Below the pieces are notes generated by a model. It did not search any database. It was given only the letters and a program-made list of their open reading frames with translations, and had not been told where the DNA came from. Shown here in pieces: positions 53,207 through 61,636 of a stretch of 64,000 nt of DNA. Both the position numbers and the translations under genes were made by a program. This stretch comes from Clostridium ihumii AP5 (GTDB lineage: Bacteria; Bacillota; Clostridia; Clostridiales; Clostridiaceae), in contig NZ_CCAT010000040.1 in assembly GCF_000612845.1 (NCBI RefSeq), positions 1 to 64,000 of the forward strand, in the 5' to 3' direction. Position 1 is the first letter of the stretch, and the number at the start of each line of letters is the position of its first letter.

Positions 53207-54076
53207 CTAGCTTTTTCTTACAACTTTATCTAGCTTTTTATTATATAGGAACATGTAAAATGATGCAGAAAAAATAATTATATAACCTAAGAAACTAAAT
53301 TTATCTGGTATTTGATTAAATAATAGCATGCTTATTATTGCTGAAAAAATTATATTAGAATAATCAAAAATTGATATTTCTTTAGCAGGTGCATATTTAT
53401 AAGCAAGTGTTATTCCAAATTGACCAATAGTTGCAAACACCCCTGCTAGAATTAGATAAGAAAATTGTATAAGTGTCATAGGTTTATATGTAAGAAGGAA
53501 AAATGGCAATATAACTACTGTTGAAAAAAATGAAAAGAAGAAAACAACAGTATAATATTTTTCTTTTCCACCTAAAATTCTTACAAAAGTATATGCAGCA
53601 GCTGCAAATATAGCTGAACATAAACCTATTAAATATGGAACCATATCTATATTAAGGGCTGGTTTTATTATAAATAGAGCACCTATGAAGGCTACTATAA
53701 CAGCTAAAATTTGATTGATTTTAATTTTCTCTTTTAAGAATAAAGCACAAAATATTATTACAAAAAATGGACTAAGTTTATTTAACATATTGGCATCAGA
53801 AAGTATTAAGTGATCTATTGCATAAAAGTTTAATATAATTCCTATGGTTCCAAAGGCAGATCTTAATAGTAATGTTTTACGATTTTCCTTTTTACCAAAG
53901 AAACTTTCCTTATGATAAACTATCATGAAAAAGGCTATAACACATGAAACTAAATTTCTGAAAAAAGTTTTTTGAAAAGATGGTAAATCTCCAGATAGCT
54001 TGACGAAGGTTGACATCATGGCAAATCCAAATGCCGATAAAATTATAAATAAAATACCTTTATTTCTATTACTCAT
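53207..54076 (-). CDS. EamA/DMT-family transporter (second copy)
   Basis: This membrane protein of 289 residues has ten hydrophobic segments in two EamA repeats. GILFIILSAFGFAMMSTFVKL starts the first (trimmed here), and AKEISIFDYSNIIFSAIISMLLF near 233-255 is the ninth-helix signature. The AllYTxxxPLEAxLE-type motif of drug exporters is absent. The pattern is nearer to RarD/YdcZ-like metabolite exporters, but the substrate cannot be told. GAGAGGATTT lies upstream. It is a minus-strand gene with hlyIII just upstream. Confidence 0.88.
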   Translation of the reverse strand: MSNRNKGILFIILSAFGFAMMSTFVKLSGDLPSFQKTFFRNLVSCVIAFFMIVYHKESFFGKKENRKTLLLRSAFGTIGIILNFYAIDHLILSDANMLNKLSPFFVIIFCALFLKEKIKINQILAVIVAFIGALFIIKPALNIDMVPYLIGLCSAIFAAAAYTFVRILGGKEKYYTVVFFFSFFSTVVILPFFLLTYKPMTLIQFSYLILAGVFATIGQFGITLAYKYAPAKEISIFDYSNIIFSAIISMLLFNQIPDKFSFLGYIIIFSASFYMFLYNKKLDKVVRKS

Positions 54077-54179
54077 TTTTTAAAATCCTCTCTTTAAAAT
54101 AATAATCAATATCATTATCCATAAAAACAAGAAAAAATGCAAGGAAAGTACAGAGATTTCCTTACATTTATATTTAAAA

Positions 54180-54824
54180 TTAGATTAGATATTTAAAAAT
54201 GCACATATAGTGAGCTAAACTTCCAAGCATTACGAATATATGAAAAATTTCATGAGCACCGAAAGTTCTTTTGGAACCTTTTTTCTCTATGCAATATATA
54301 ACTGCACCTATAGTATATAAGACTCCACCTAAAACTAGAAGATATATAACTTCAGGAGCAACTGTTTTAGATAAAGGAGATAATATAAATACTGCTATCC
54401 AACCAAGACTTACATATAAAACAGATGAAACCCATTTAGGACAATCTATCCATTTTACTTTCAATATGATTCCTATTATAGAAAGTGTCCAAATAAATAT
54501 AAGTAAACCCCACTTTAAGTAAGATTGTAGACCTATAAGACATATTGGAGTATAAGTTCCAGCAATTAATATAAAAATCATAGAGTGATCTAGTTTCTTT
54601 AACACTTTTATAACTTTATCAGAAGAAACAACTAAGTGATAAATTGTACTTGCAGTATAAAGAAATATTAAACTTAAACCAAAAATTATAACTCCAACTA
54701 AGGAAGAGATTCCCGTTCTATTTATAAACTCTCTATGGATTAGTGAAACTAATCCTATTAAAGAAAATACAGCTCCAAAAAGATGTGTAAAACCACTTAC
54801 TGGTTCGCGAAAATATTTATTCAT
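54180..54824 (-). CDS. Hemolysin III family (PAQR-like) membrane protein
   Basis: This protein of 214 residues has seven transmembrane segments. The family motifs are EPVSGFTHLFGAVFSLIGLV near 7-26 (conserved His region), LYTASTIYHLVVSSDKVIKVLKKLDHSMIFILIAGTYTPI (split; Ser, His and Asp near 58-90) and FGAHEIFHIFVMLGSLAHYM near 188-207 with the zinc-type His. Such proteins are called hemolysin III, but many are likely membrane hydrolases that act on lipids. AGGAGG lies 7 nt upstream. It precedes the EamA gene on the same strand. Confidence 0.92.
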   Translation of the reverse strand: MNKYFREPVSGFTHLFGAVFSLIGLVSLIHREFINRTGISSLVGVIIFGLSLIFLYTASTIYHLVVSSDKVIKVLKKLDHSMIFILIAGTYTPICLIGLQSYLKWGLLIFIWTLSIIGIILKVKWIDCPKWVSSVLYVSLGWIAVFILSPLSKTVAPEVIYLLVLGGVLYTIGAVIYCIEKKGSKRTFGAHEIFHIFVMLGSLAHYMCIFKYLI

Positions 54825-55259
54825 TAAAATACCTCCTAATAAATTTGAATGTAGTTTTAAAAACTATGTTTTAGTATATTTATATTATAACACAAATGAA
54901 ATTAAAATAAACATAAAAAATAATATTTAATAATATAGTTTATCAAAACACAAAATACAATATAAATATTGACATAATGAATCTATAATGTGACAATATA
55001 CTTAAAAAGAAAATATATTATAAGATTCTAATTTGAAAACTTAAGTTATTCATATTTTATTTGATAAATATAGAAACTAAAATATGAACTTAGAACTCTA
55101 TATACTAGATAATTAAGTTGAAAATTTAAAAGAATTGTTTATAGAAGATTAATTTTGAATAAATATATTATCCACCATTTAAAAAAATTCATTCTTAAAT
55201 TTCTTTTGCTATTAGAAATAGAAGTTAAAAATGGTAGAGTTATGATAAGGAGAGGAAGT
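54825..55259. other. Intergenic region with a minimal repeat copy (R9)
   Basis: Promoter-like AT-rich sequence for the minus-strand hemolysin gene lies at the left. A short repeat copy of about 80 nt (55026-55106) keeps only both ends: GATTCTAATTTGAAAACTTA and ATATGAACTTAGAACTCTAT, with no core. I see nothing else. Confidence 0.55.
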
Positions 55260-55853
55260 ATGTATAATAAAAATGAAATTTTAAGTGCTTTAAATGAAAT
55301 GAAACTAGATGATTATATGGAGTTATCTAAAATACCAGATATTGATTTATATATGGATCAAATTATAACATTATTTGATAAAAATTTAGGTGAAAATAAA
55401 AGAACTGAAGAAGACAAATTACTTACTAAAACCATGATTAATAATTACGCAAAAGATAAACTTTTAATGGCACCTGACAAAAAGAAATATACAAAAGAGC
55501 ACATAATATTAATGTGTATAATATATAATTTAAAACAAAGTTTAAGTATTCAAGATATAAAAAAGTTATTTAATCCAATGATTGCTAATTTTGAAGATGA
55601 AAATTTAAAAGAAGATGAAAAGAAAAAGTTAAGTAAATTATATGAAAGTTTTTATGAAATTAAAAAAAATGAAATTGAAGATAATTTAAAAAATATTGAG
55701 GAAAAGATAAATAATATAAATAATATGGAATCAGATGATTACGGAAAAGTATTTATAACAGTATTAATATTAATTTACTCTGCCAATATTCAAAGAAAGT
55801 TAGCAGAAAGAATGATAGATAAATTTTTAATATGTGAAAATGATGAAAAATAG
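55260..55853 (+). CDS. DUF1836-family protein
   Basis: This protein of 197 residues has the DUF1836 signature: LSKIPDIDLYMDQIITLFD near 18-36 and LLTKTMINNYAKDKLL near 49-64, followed by KKKYTKEHIILMCIIYNLKQSLSIQDIKKLF (split) near 71-100. The N-terminal part resembles MerR-type winged helix-turn-helix proteins, so DNA binding is likely. The C-terminal half is helical and coiled. The start at 55260 has AAGGAG 7 nt upstream; an in-frame upstream ATG at 55155 lacks a site. Function unknown. Confidence 0.85.
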   Translation: MYNKNEILSALNEMKLDDYMELSKIPDIDLYMDQIITLFDKNLGENKRTEEDKLLTKTMINNYAKDKLLMAPDKKKYTKEHIILMCIIYNLKQSLSIQDIKKLFNPMIANFEDENLKEDEKKKLSKLYESFYEIKKNEIEDNLKNIEEKINNINNMESDDYGKVFITVLILIYSANIQRKLAERMIDKFLICENDEK

Positions 55854-55980
55854 AATTTATTTCAATATGTTTTAAAAGTAATTTTCAACATATTGAAATT
55901 TTCTTTTATATAAATAAAAAATATAAAAATAAAACCTTTAAAATGTTTAGAAAATTGTGTAAAATATATATTATAATGTT

Positions 55981-56490
55981 TCATATAGGGTTCCAAGTTG
56001 AAACTTTAAGTTATTCAAATATTAAATGATAATAATGGTAGTAAAGGAAACAGGACTTATTTAAAACGTTATTCATAAAAATCTCAAAGAAACTCTAATA
56101 AATTTGCCATTTTATTTCCAAGACTAAACGGCTATAAGTGAACTGAATTCAGAGCTATGTAATTAAATTCTAGTCTATTTTTCATAACTCTTCGTCAGCA
56201 ATTCACATTAATAAAATGCCATTATTAATGCGAATTACTTCCTTGATTTATAAAAAATATACATTGAATTTTGAATTACATATTTCTAAATTTAGTTCAC
56301 ACGACATCCTATCTAGGCAGTCGCTGAACCCGTCCTTGGGTTCAGGTCTTGAAAATAAAACGCAAATTAATAAGATTTTCTAAATTAATTTTTAAAGAAA
56401 TACTTATTTAAATAAGTCCTGTTCCTTGATGAAATAAAAAAGTTTTTCAATTGATAAATGTATTATTTAAACTTCAAACTTGTAACTCTA
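55981..56490. repeat. Dispersed intergenic repeat R10a, complete copy with structured core
   Basis: The unit begins ATAGGGTTCCAAGTTGAAAC and ends CTTCAAACTTGTAACTCTAT, giving imperfect terminal inverted repeats. It encloses the long-stem element A2 (56044-56428). A second unit begins at once at its right end. Confidence 0.85.
56044..56428 (+). ncRNA. Candidate structured RNA element, copy A2 (long form)
   Basis: The outer arms (56044-56065 and 56407-56427) pair over 17 or more consecutive positions; CAAGAC (56119-56124) pairs with GTCTTG (56346-56351). In place of the 19-nt loop of A1 it has about 180 nt that fold back on themselves: GTGAACT (56138-56144) with AGTTCAC (56294-56300), and an inner CATTAATAA/TTATTAATG hairpin. 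The CTGAACCC/GGGTTCAG hairpin is unchanged. The strand is arbitrary. Confidence 0.55.
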
Positions 56491-56858
56491 TATAGGAATC
56501 CAAGTTAAAACTTTAAGTTATTCATGTTTCAATTGAGAATTTTAACGCTAATTATTAATCTATATTTTAGAAATTGACAATGGACAGTGAATGTAAAAAT
56601 TGGATTTCCAATTTTAAAGAATGATTTTTTATTAAATTTGCACAGCAAATTAATTGAAAACAATATAAAAACGTAGTTTTTAGGTATTTCTATTTTAAAT
56701 ATTATGAATGAAATCAGTAATATTAACCATAACTGTCAATTGTCAATTTTCAATTGTCAACTGGTTCCGAATATAAATATAGAAATAAACTGTAAGATTA
56801 GTATTATTATTTGAGAAAGAGATTACTTTGAACTTGAACTTGGAACCTTATATAAGGA
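56490..56858. repeat. Dispersed palindromic intergenic repeat R10b, abutting R10a
   Basis: Left end TAGGAATCCAAGTTAAAAC, right end TTGAACTTGGAACCTTATAT. It has complementary words near both ends (ATTGACAATGGACAGTGAA and ACTGTCAATTGTCAATTTTC), the hairpins AATTTGC/GCAAATT and AAAAAC/GTTTTT, and lies directly before the pepP ribosome site. Confidence 0.85.
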
Positions 56859-56866
56859 GGGGTTTT

Positions 56867-58654
56867 ATGAAAAAAATAAATGAGAGATTAGAAGAATTAA
56901 GAAGTGTGATGAAAAAGCATAATATAGATATTTATATTATACCAAGTTTTGATTCTCACCAAAGTGAATATGTAGCAGATCATTACAAATGTCGTGAGTG
57001 GATTTCAGGTTTTACTGGTTCTGCAGGAACTGTGGTAGTTACTATGGAAAAAGCAGGGTTATGGACTGATGGTAGATATTTTATACAAGCAGCAAATCAA
57101 TTAAAAAATTCGGAGATAGAATTATTTAAAATGGGACAACCTAATGTTCCAACATATCAAGAATGGATAAAAGATATAGCAAAAGAAAATGCTACGGTTG
57201 GATTTAACGGGGAAGTAATTTCAACAGCAATGTATAAGAATATGAAAATAATGTTTGCATCTAAAAATTTGAATTTTGAAACAAAATTTGATTTAATAGA
57301 TGAAATATGGAAAGATAGACCAGAAATACCTTGTACAGATATTTTTATTCATGAAATTAAATATGCTGGAAAATCTAGAGAAGAAAAGCTAGAAGCAGTT
57401 AGGTTAGAAATGAAAAAGAAAAATGCAGATTATTTTATAATATCATCCTTAGATGATATAGCATGGCTTTATAATATTAGAGGAAGAGATGTAAAAGCTA
57501 ATCCAGTAGTAATTTCATATGCAATTGTTACACTTTATGAAGCGTATTTGTTTGTTGATGATAAAAAAGTATCTAATAATGTTAAAGATGAATTAGAAAA
57601 GTCAAATATAATTATAAGAACTTATGAGGAAATTAGTAAAGTTGTATCTGAAATTGAGAAAAATAAAGTAGTATTATATGATCCGAATAAGACAAATGTT
57701 ATGATAACAAGTTCAATGAAGACTCAATTAAATAAAATTGAATCTTTAAATATAACTACTAAGCTTAAAGGAATAAAAAATCCAGTTGAGATGGAGAACA
57801 CAAGAAAATGTACTATAAGAGATTGTGTTGCAGAAGTGAAATTTATAAAATGGCTTAAGGAATCTGTAAAAGCAGGAAAAAAAGTTACTGAAATAACAGC
57901 ATCAGAAAAGTTAACAGAATTTAGAAGTAAAAATAATTTATTTATAGAACCAAGTTTTAATACAATTGCGGGATATAAAGAGCATGCAGCAATGATGCAT
58001 TATAGTGCTAATGAAGAAACCGATTGTGAGTTAAAACCAGAGGGATTTTTCTTGTTTGATTCTGGTGGACAATATTATGATGGTACAACTGATATTACAA
58101 GAACTGTTGTTCTTGGAAAATTAACAGAAGAAGAAAAAAGAGATTTTACATTAGTGGTTAAATCTAATTTGGCATTGTCAAAAGCTAAATTTTTAGAAGG
58201 AACTTGTGGATGCAACTTAGATATATTAGCAAGGAAACCATTATGGGATGAAGGAATAGATTATAAATGTGGAACAGGACATGGGGTTGGATATTTACTA
58301 AATGTTCATGAAGGACCACATGGAATATCTAGAGTACCTATAAATATAAAATTAGAAGTTGGAATGAATGTAACAGATGAACCAGGAGTGTATAAGGAAG
58401 GAAAACATGGAATTAGATTAGAAAATACATTATTTGTAGTAGAAGATGAAGTTACTGAGTATGGCGGAAGATTTTTAAAATTTGAAAATATAACATTTTG
58501 TCCATTTGATTTAGATGGCATAGTTAAAGAAATGCTAACAAAAGAAGAAATAGAATGGGTAAATGATTATCATAAAATGACTTATGAAAAGTTATCACCA
58601 TATTTAAATGAAGAAGAAAAAGAATTCTTAAAATTAGAGACAAGAGCTATATAG
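56867..58654 (+). CDS. Xaa-Pro aminopeptidase (M24B family)
   Basis: This protein of 595 residues has three domains like the long aminopeptidase P (XPNPEP1 type): two creatinase-like N-domains (about 1-300; IDIYIIPSFDSHQSEYVADHY near 19) and a C-terminal pita-bread domain. The metal ligands are visible: FLFDSGGQYYDGTTDITRT near 400 (two Asp), GTGHGVGYLLNVHEGP near 468 (His), NVTDEPGVYKEGKHGIRLEN near 505 (Glu). It removes N-terminal residues before proline. The ATG at 56867 has AAGGAGGGG just upstream; an earlier in-frame ATG lies inside the repeat. The stop codon TAG is in the terminal sequence of repeat R11. Confidence 0.94.
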   Translation: MKKINERLEELRSVMKKHNIDIYIIPSFDSHQSEYVADHYKCREWISGFTGSAGTVVVTMEKAGLWTDGRYFIQAANQLKNSEIELFKMGQPNVPTYQEWIKDIAKENATVGFNGEVISTAMYKNMKIMFASKNLNFETKFDLIDEIWKDRPEIPCTDIFIHEIKYAGKSREEKLEAVRLEMKKKNADYFIISSLDDIAWLYNIRGRDVKANPVVISYAIVTLYEAYLFVDDKKVSNNVKDELEKSNIIIRTYEEISKVVSEIEKNKVVLYDPNKTNVMITSSMKTQLNKIESLNITTKLKGIKNPVEMENTRKCTIRDCVAEVKFIKWLKESVKAGKKVTEITASEKLTEFRSKNNLFIEPSFNTIAGYKEHAAMMHYSANEETDCELKPEGFFLFDSGGQYYDGTTDITRTVVLGKLTEEEKRDFTLVVKSNLALSKAKFLEGTCGCNLDILARKPLWDEGIDYKCGTGHGVGYLLNVHEGPHGISRVPINIKLEVGMNVTDEPGVYKEGKHGIRLENTLFVVEDEVTEYGGRFLKFENITFCPFDLDGIVKEMLTKEEIEWVNDYHKMTYEKLSPYLNEEEKEFLKLETRAI

Positions 58655-58960
58655 GAATACAAGTTAAAACTTTAAGTTATTCATATTTCAGTTGAGAATT
58701 TTAATTTTAAGTTTTAATCTATATTTTAAAAAAAATTTTTTATTAAATTTGCAGAGCAAATTATTTGAAAACAATATAAAAGCTTAGTTTTTATGTGTTT
58801 CTATTTTTAGATATTAGGAACAAAGTGAGTAATAACTACCATAACTTTTCACTCTTCACTTTTACTTGGTTCCAATATAAAAATAGGAATAACATATAAC
58901 TTTAGTAGTAGCATTTTATAAATATACTATTTTAATTCTAAACTTGTAACCCTATAATTG
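58648..58960. repeat. Dispersed palindromic intergenic repeat R11
   Basis: Left end ATATAGGAATACAAGTTAAAAC, trimmed here, starting in the pepP stop codon. It has AATTTGCAGAGCAAATT, AAGCTTAGTTTTTATG, and CACTCTTCACTTTTACTTGG words instead of the TTGTCAATTG words of other copies. The right end is CTAAACTTGTAACCCTATAA. Confidence 0.8.
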
Positions 58961-59004
58961 ATAAGTGAAAATACCTTAAAATAGAAATATATAAAATTAA
59001 TAGT

Positions 59005-59045
59005 AAAAATAGATTGTCATAGCTTGTGATGATCTATTTTTATTT
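59005..59045 (+). terminator. Terminator-like hairpin after R11
   Basis: AATAGATTGTCAT and ATGATCTATT pair imperfectly, followed by TTTATTTTT. It probably terminates the pepP transcript after the repeat. Confidence 0.65.
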
Positions 59046-59324
59046 TTATGAAATTTTATAATAAATTATTTTAAAATGGATTTTGAATACGATTTCATTT
59101 TTACGATTATTAAAATATAATTTAAAAATAGCAAACAAAAGATAGAAGAAAATGAATAAAAATCATTAAAAAGAGAAGATTATAACTAATCAAACTACAA
59201 AAAAATTTAAAAAGTAACAAAAATAAAAAAATATTATTGCAAAAGCGACAAAATTCGAGTACAATAACATTGCAATTAAATTATAAAAAGATTATAAAAT
59301 TTTATAAGAAACGGAGAGAATGGA

Positions 59325-60653
59325 ATGTCACAAGATAACAAAAGAAGCATGGGTTTAAAAGAAGCTATCTCTGTAGTTGTAGGAGTAGTTATCGGATCAG
59401 GAGTATTTTTCAAAGCATCTGTAGTTTTTAAAGAAGCTGGATCACCAGTACTTGGAATATTAGCATGGCTTATTGCAGGTATAATAACTATTTGTGCAGG
59501 ATTAACAGTAGCAGAAATAGCGTCAGCAATTCCAAGAGAAGGTGGATTGTATGCATACTTAACTGAATTATATGGGGATCTTGTAGGATTTTTATATGGT
59601 TGGGTTCAAGTTGTTATATATTTTCCAGCAGTTATAGCAGCAAGTGCAATCGTTTTAGCAGATACTGCATCACCATTAGTGGGTGGATTAAGCGACATAC
59701 AAAGAAAGCTATTAGCAGTAGGTCTTATAATATTTATGGCATTAATACATATGGTTTCAACTAAATTAGTTGGAAAAGTTCAAATTATAGCAACAGTAGG
59801 TAAACTTTTACCATTAGCAGCAATTATAATATTTGGTATCATAAAAGGTAAAAGTGGAGAACTTTCAAGTGTATCATTTAGCGGATTTACAACAGGTGGA
59901 TTTGGTGCAGCGCTAATAGGATGTTTATGGGCATATGATGGTTGGATAAGTGTAGGTACATTAGCTGGTGAAATAAAAGAGCCAGAGAAAAACTTACCAA
60001 AAGCAATTATCGGTGGATTAACAATTGTTATGGCTGTATACGTATTATTCAGTGTTGGAATAATAAAAACATTACCGATGGCTGAAGTTATAGCTTCAGA
60101 TGCAGTTGCAGCAGACACTGCAAACGTATTATTTGGATCAATAGGTGCTACAATAATATCACTTGGTATGTTAGTTTCAGTTTTTGGAGCTTTAAATGGA
60201 AACTTAATGGCTGGATCAAGAATGCCAGTAGCTATGGCTAAAGAAAGATTATTACCAGCAAGCAAAGTTTTAGAACAAATAAACCCTAAATTTGGAACTC
60301 CTATAAATTCTATAATATTAATTTGTGCAATATCTTTAATATTCGTTGCGACAGGATCATTCCAAGCGTTAACTGACATGATAGTATTTGTACTATGGAT
60401 ATTCTTTGTAATGGGAGTATTCGGAGTATTTAAAGTAAGAAAAAGAAAAATGGAAGCAAAATATAAAGTGCCACTATTCCCAATAATACCATTAGTAGGT
60501 ATATTCGGAGGTATATATATAGTTATAAGTTGCTTAACTTCAAGCTTTACAAATGCAATAGTAGGTTCAGTATTAACATTAATAGGACTACCAGTATTCT
60601 TCTACTTAAAGAAGAGAAATGATAACAATAAAAATAAAGAAAATATTGCTTAA
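59325..60653 (+). CDS. APC-family amino acid permease (SteT/LAT-like)
   Basis: This transporter of 442 residues has 12 hydrophobic segments. Helix 1 carries SVVVGVVIGSGVFFKASVV near 14-32 with the GSG substrate motif. AEIASAIPREGGLYAYLTELYGD near 62-84 and GCLWAYDGWISVGTLAGEIKEPEKNLPKAI (split) near 205 are typical of the LAT-type exchangers such as SteT. The substrate is probably a neutral amino acid. CGGAGAG lies about 12 nt before the ATG. It is monocistronic with its own terminator. Confidence 0.93.
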   Translation: MSQDNKRSMGLKEAISVVVGVVIGSGVFFKASVVFKEAGSPVLGILAWLIAGIITICAGLTVAEIASAIPREGGLYAYLTELYGDLVGFLYGWVQVVIYFPAVIAASAIVLADTASPLVGGLSDIQRKLLAVGLIIFMALIHMVSTKLVGKVQIIATVGKLLPLAAIIIFGIIKGKSGELSSVSFSGFTTGGFGAALIGCLWAYDGWISVGTLAGEIKEPEKNLPKAIIGGLTIVMAVYVLFSVGIIKTLPMAEVIASDAVAADTANVLFGSIGATIISLGMLVSVFGALNGNLMAGSRMPVAMAKERLLPASKVLEQINPKFGTPINSIILICAISLIFVATGSFQALTDMIVFVLWIFFVMGVFGVFKVRKRKMEAKYKVPLFPIIPLVGIFGGIYIVISCLTSSFTNAIVGSVLTLIGLPVFFYLKKRNDNNKNKENIA

Positions 60654-60665
60654 TATTTAAGTGTA

Positions 60666-60703
60666 ATAAAAAGTAGAAACTTTAAGTTTCTACTTTTTTT
60701 ATA
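60666..60703 (+). terminator. Terminator after the permease gene
   Basis: AAAAGTAGAAACTT and AAGTTTCTACTTTT form a perfect 14-bp stem followed by TTTTAT. Confidence 0.9.
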
Positions 60704-60711
60704 TAGAAATT

Positions 60712-61525
60712 TAAATTATATAGGAATTCAAGTTCAAAGATGAATTTATTCTTATTCTAATTGAGAAAGAAGAAATTAAAGTGTTACATAACAATTAACA
60801 ATGAAGGATAAAACTTAAATCTCAGTTTTTTGAATCAATTTTTATAATGATTTGCAAAGCAAATTAGTTAAAGATTACTAAAAGCTAGTTTTTATGTGCT
60901 TCTATTTTTAGATATTAAAAGCGAAGTGACTAATATCAACCATCATTGTTAATTGCTAACTGCTAATTGTTAATTGGTTCCAACAATGATATCAGAATAA
61001 ACTGTAAGATTAGTAGTAGCATTTGAGAAATCTATTATTTAAAATATTAAATGAGAATAGTAGTATTCCAAGAAACAGTAATTATTTAAAACGGTATTCA
61101 TAAAAATCTCAAAGAAACTCTAATGAATTTGCCATTTTATTTCCAAGACTAAACGGCTATAAGTGAACTGAATTCAGAGCTATGTAATTAAATTCTAGTC
61201 TATTTTTCATAACTCTTCGTCAGCAATTCACATTAATAAAATGCCATTATTAATGCGAATTACTTCCTTGATTTATAAAAAATATACATTGAATTTTGAA
61301 TTACATATTTCTAAATTTAGTTCACACGATATCCTGTCTAGGCAGTGGCTGAACCCGTCCTTGGGTTCAGGTCTTGAAAATAAAACACAAATTAATAAGA
61401 TTTTCTAAATCAATTTTTAAAGAAATACTAATTTAAATAATTCCTGTTTCTTGATGAAAAAAAAAGCTTTTCAATTGATAAATTTGTTATTTTGAATTTG
61501 AACTTGGAACCCTATATTATATAAG
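60712..61525. repeat. Dispersed intergenic repeat R12, composite with nested element
   Basis: Left end TATATAGGAATTCAAGTTCAAA; first a unit with AACAATTAACAATGAAGG, AATTTGC/GCAAATT-type hairpin and CATTGTTAATTGC words. Element A3 (61069-61453) is nested in the second half, and the right end is TTGAACTTGGAACCCTATAT. A SigA-like TTGAAT/TATTAT pair with 17-nt spacing (61492-61520) coincides with the right end. Confidence 0.8.
61069..61453 (+). ncRNA. Candidate structured RNA element, copy A3 (long form)
   Basis: The ends pair over 22 positions with one mismatch (61069-61090 with 61432-61453). The length of 385 nt is identical to A2. The pairing pair GAAAC/GTTTC in the outer stem differs on both sides from A1 (GGAG/CTCC) and A2, i.e. 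compensatory. The core is nearly the same as A2, with one change (CAGTGG for CAGTCG) that weakens a stem. Confidence 0.55.
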
Positions 61526-61584
61526 TATTTAAGATTTGAAAAAATTTTTATGGCATAACATAAATAGTGGCATTAATATATTAA

Positions 61585-61632
61585 AGAGCTAATTAAAAAA
61601 GATGGTACAACTGTGTGTATCATCTTTTTTAA
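61585..61632 (-). terminator. Terminator of the penicillin-binding protein gene
   Basis: AAAAAAGATG and CATCTTTTTT (with a loop of about 15 nt including ACACAC) form a stem on the minus strand right after the stop codon. Confidence 0.85.
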
Positions 61633-61636
61633 TTTA

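Noticed and set aside
59780-60379. Minus-strand frame of 199 codons within the permease gene
   Set aside because: Antisense shadow of transmembrane codons; no start signals.
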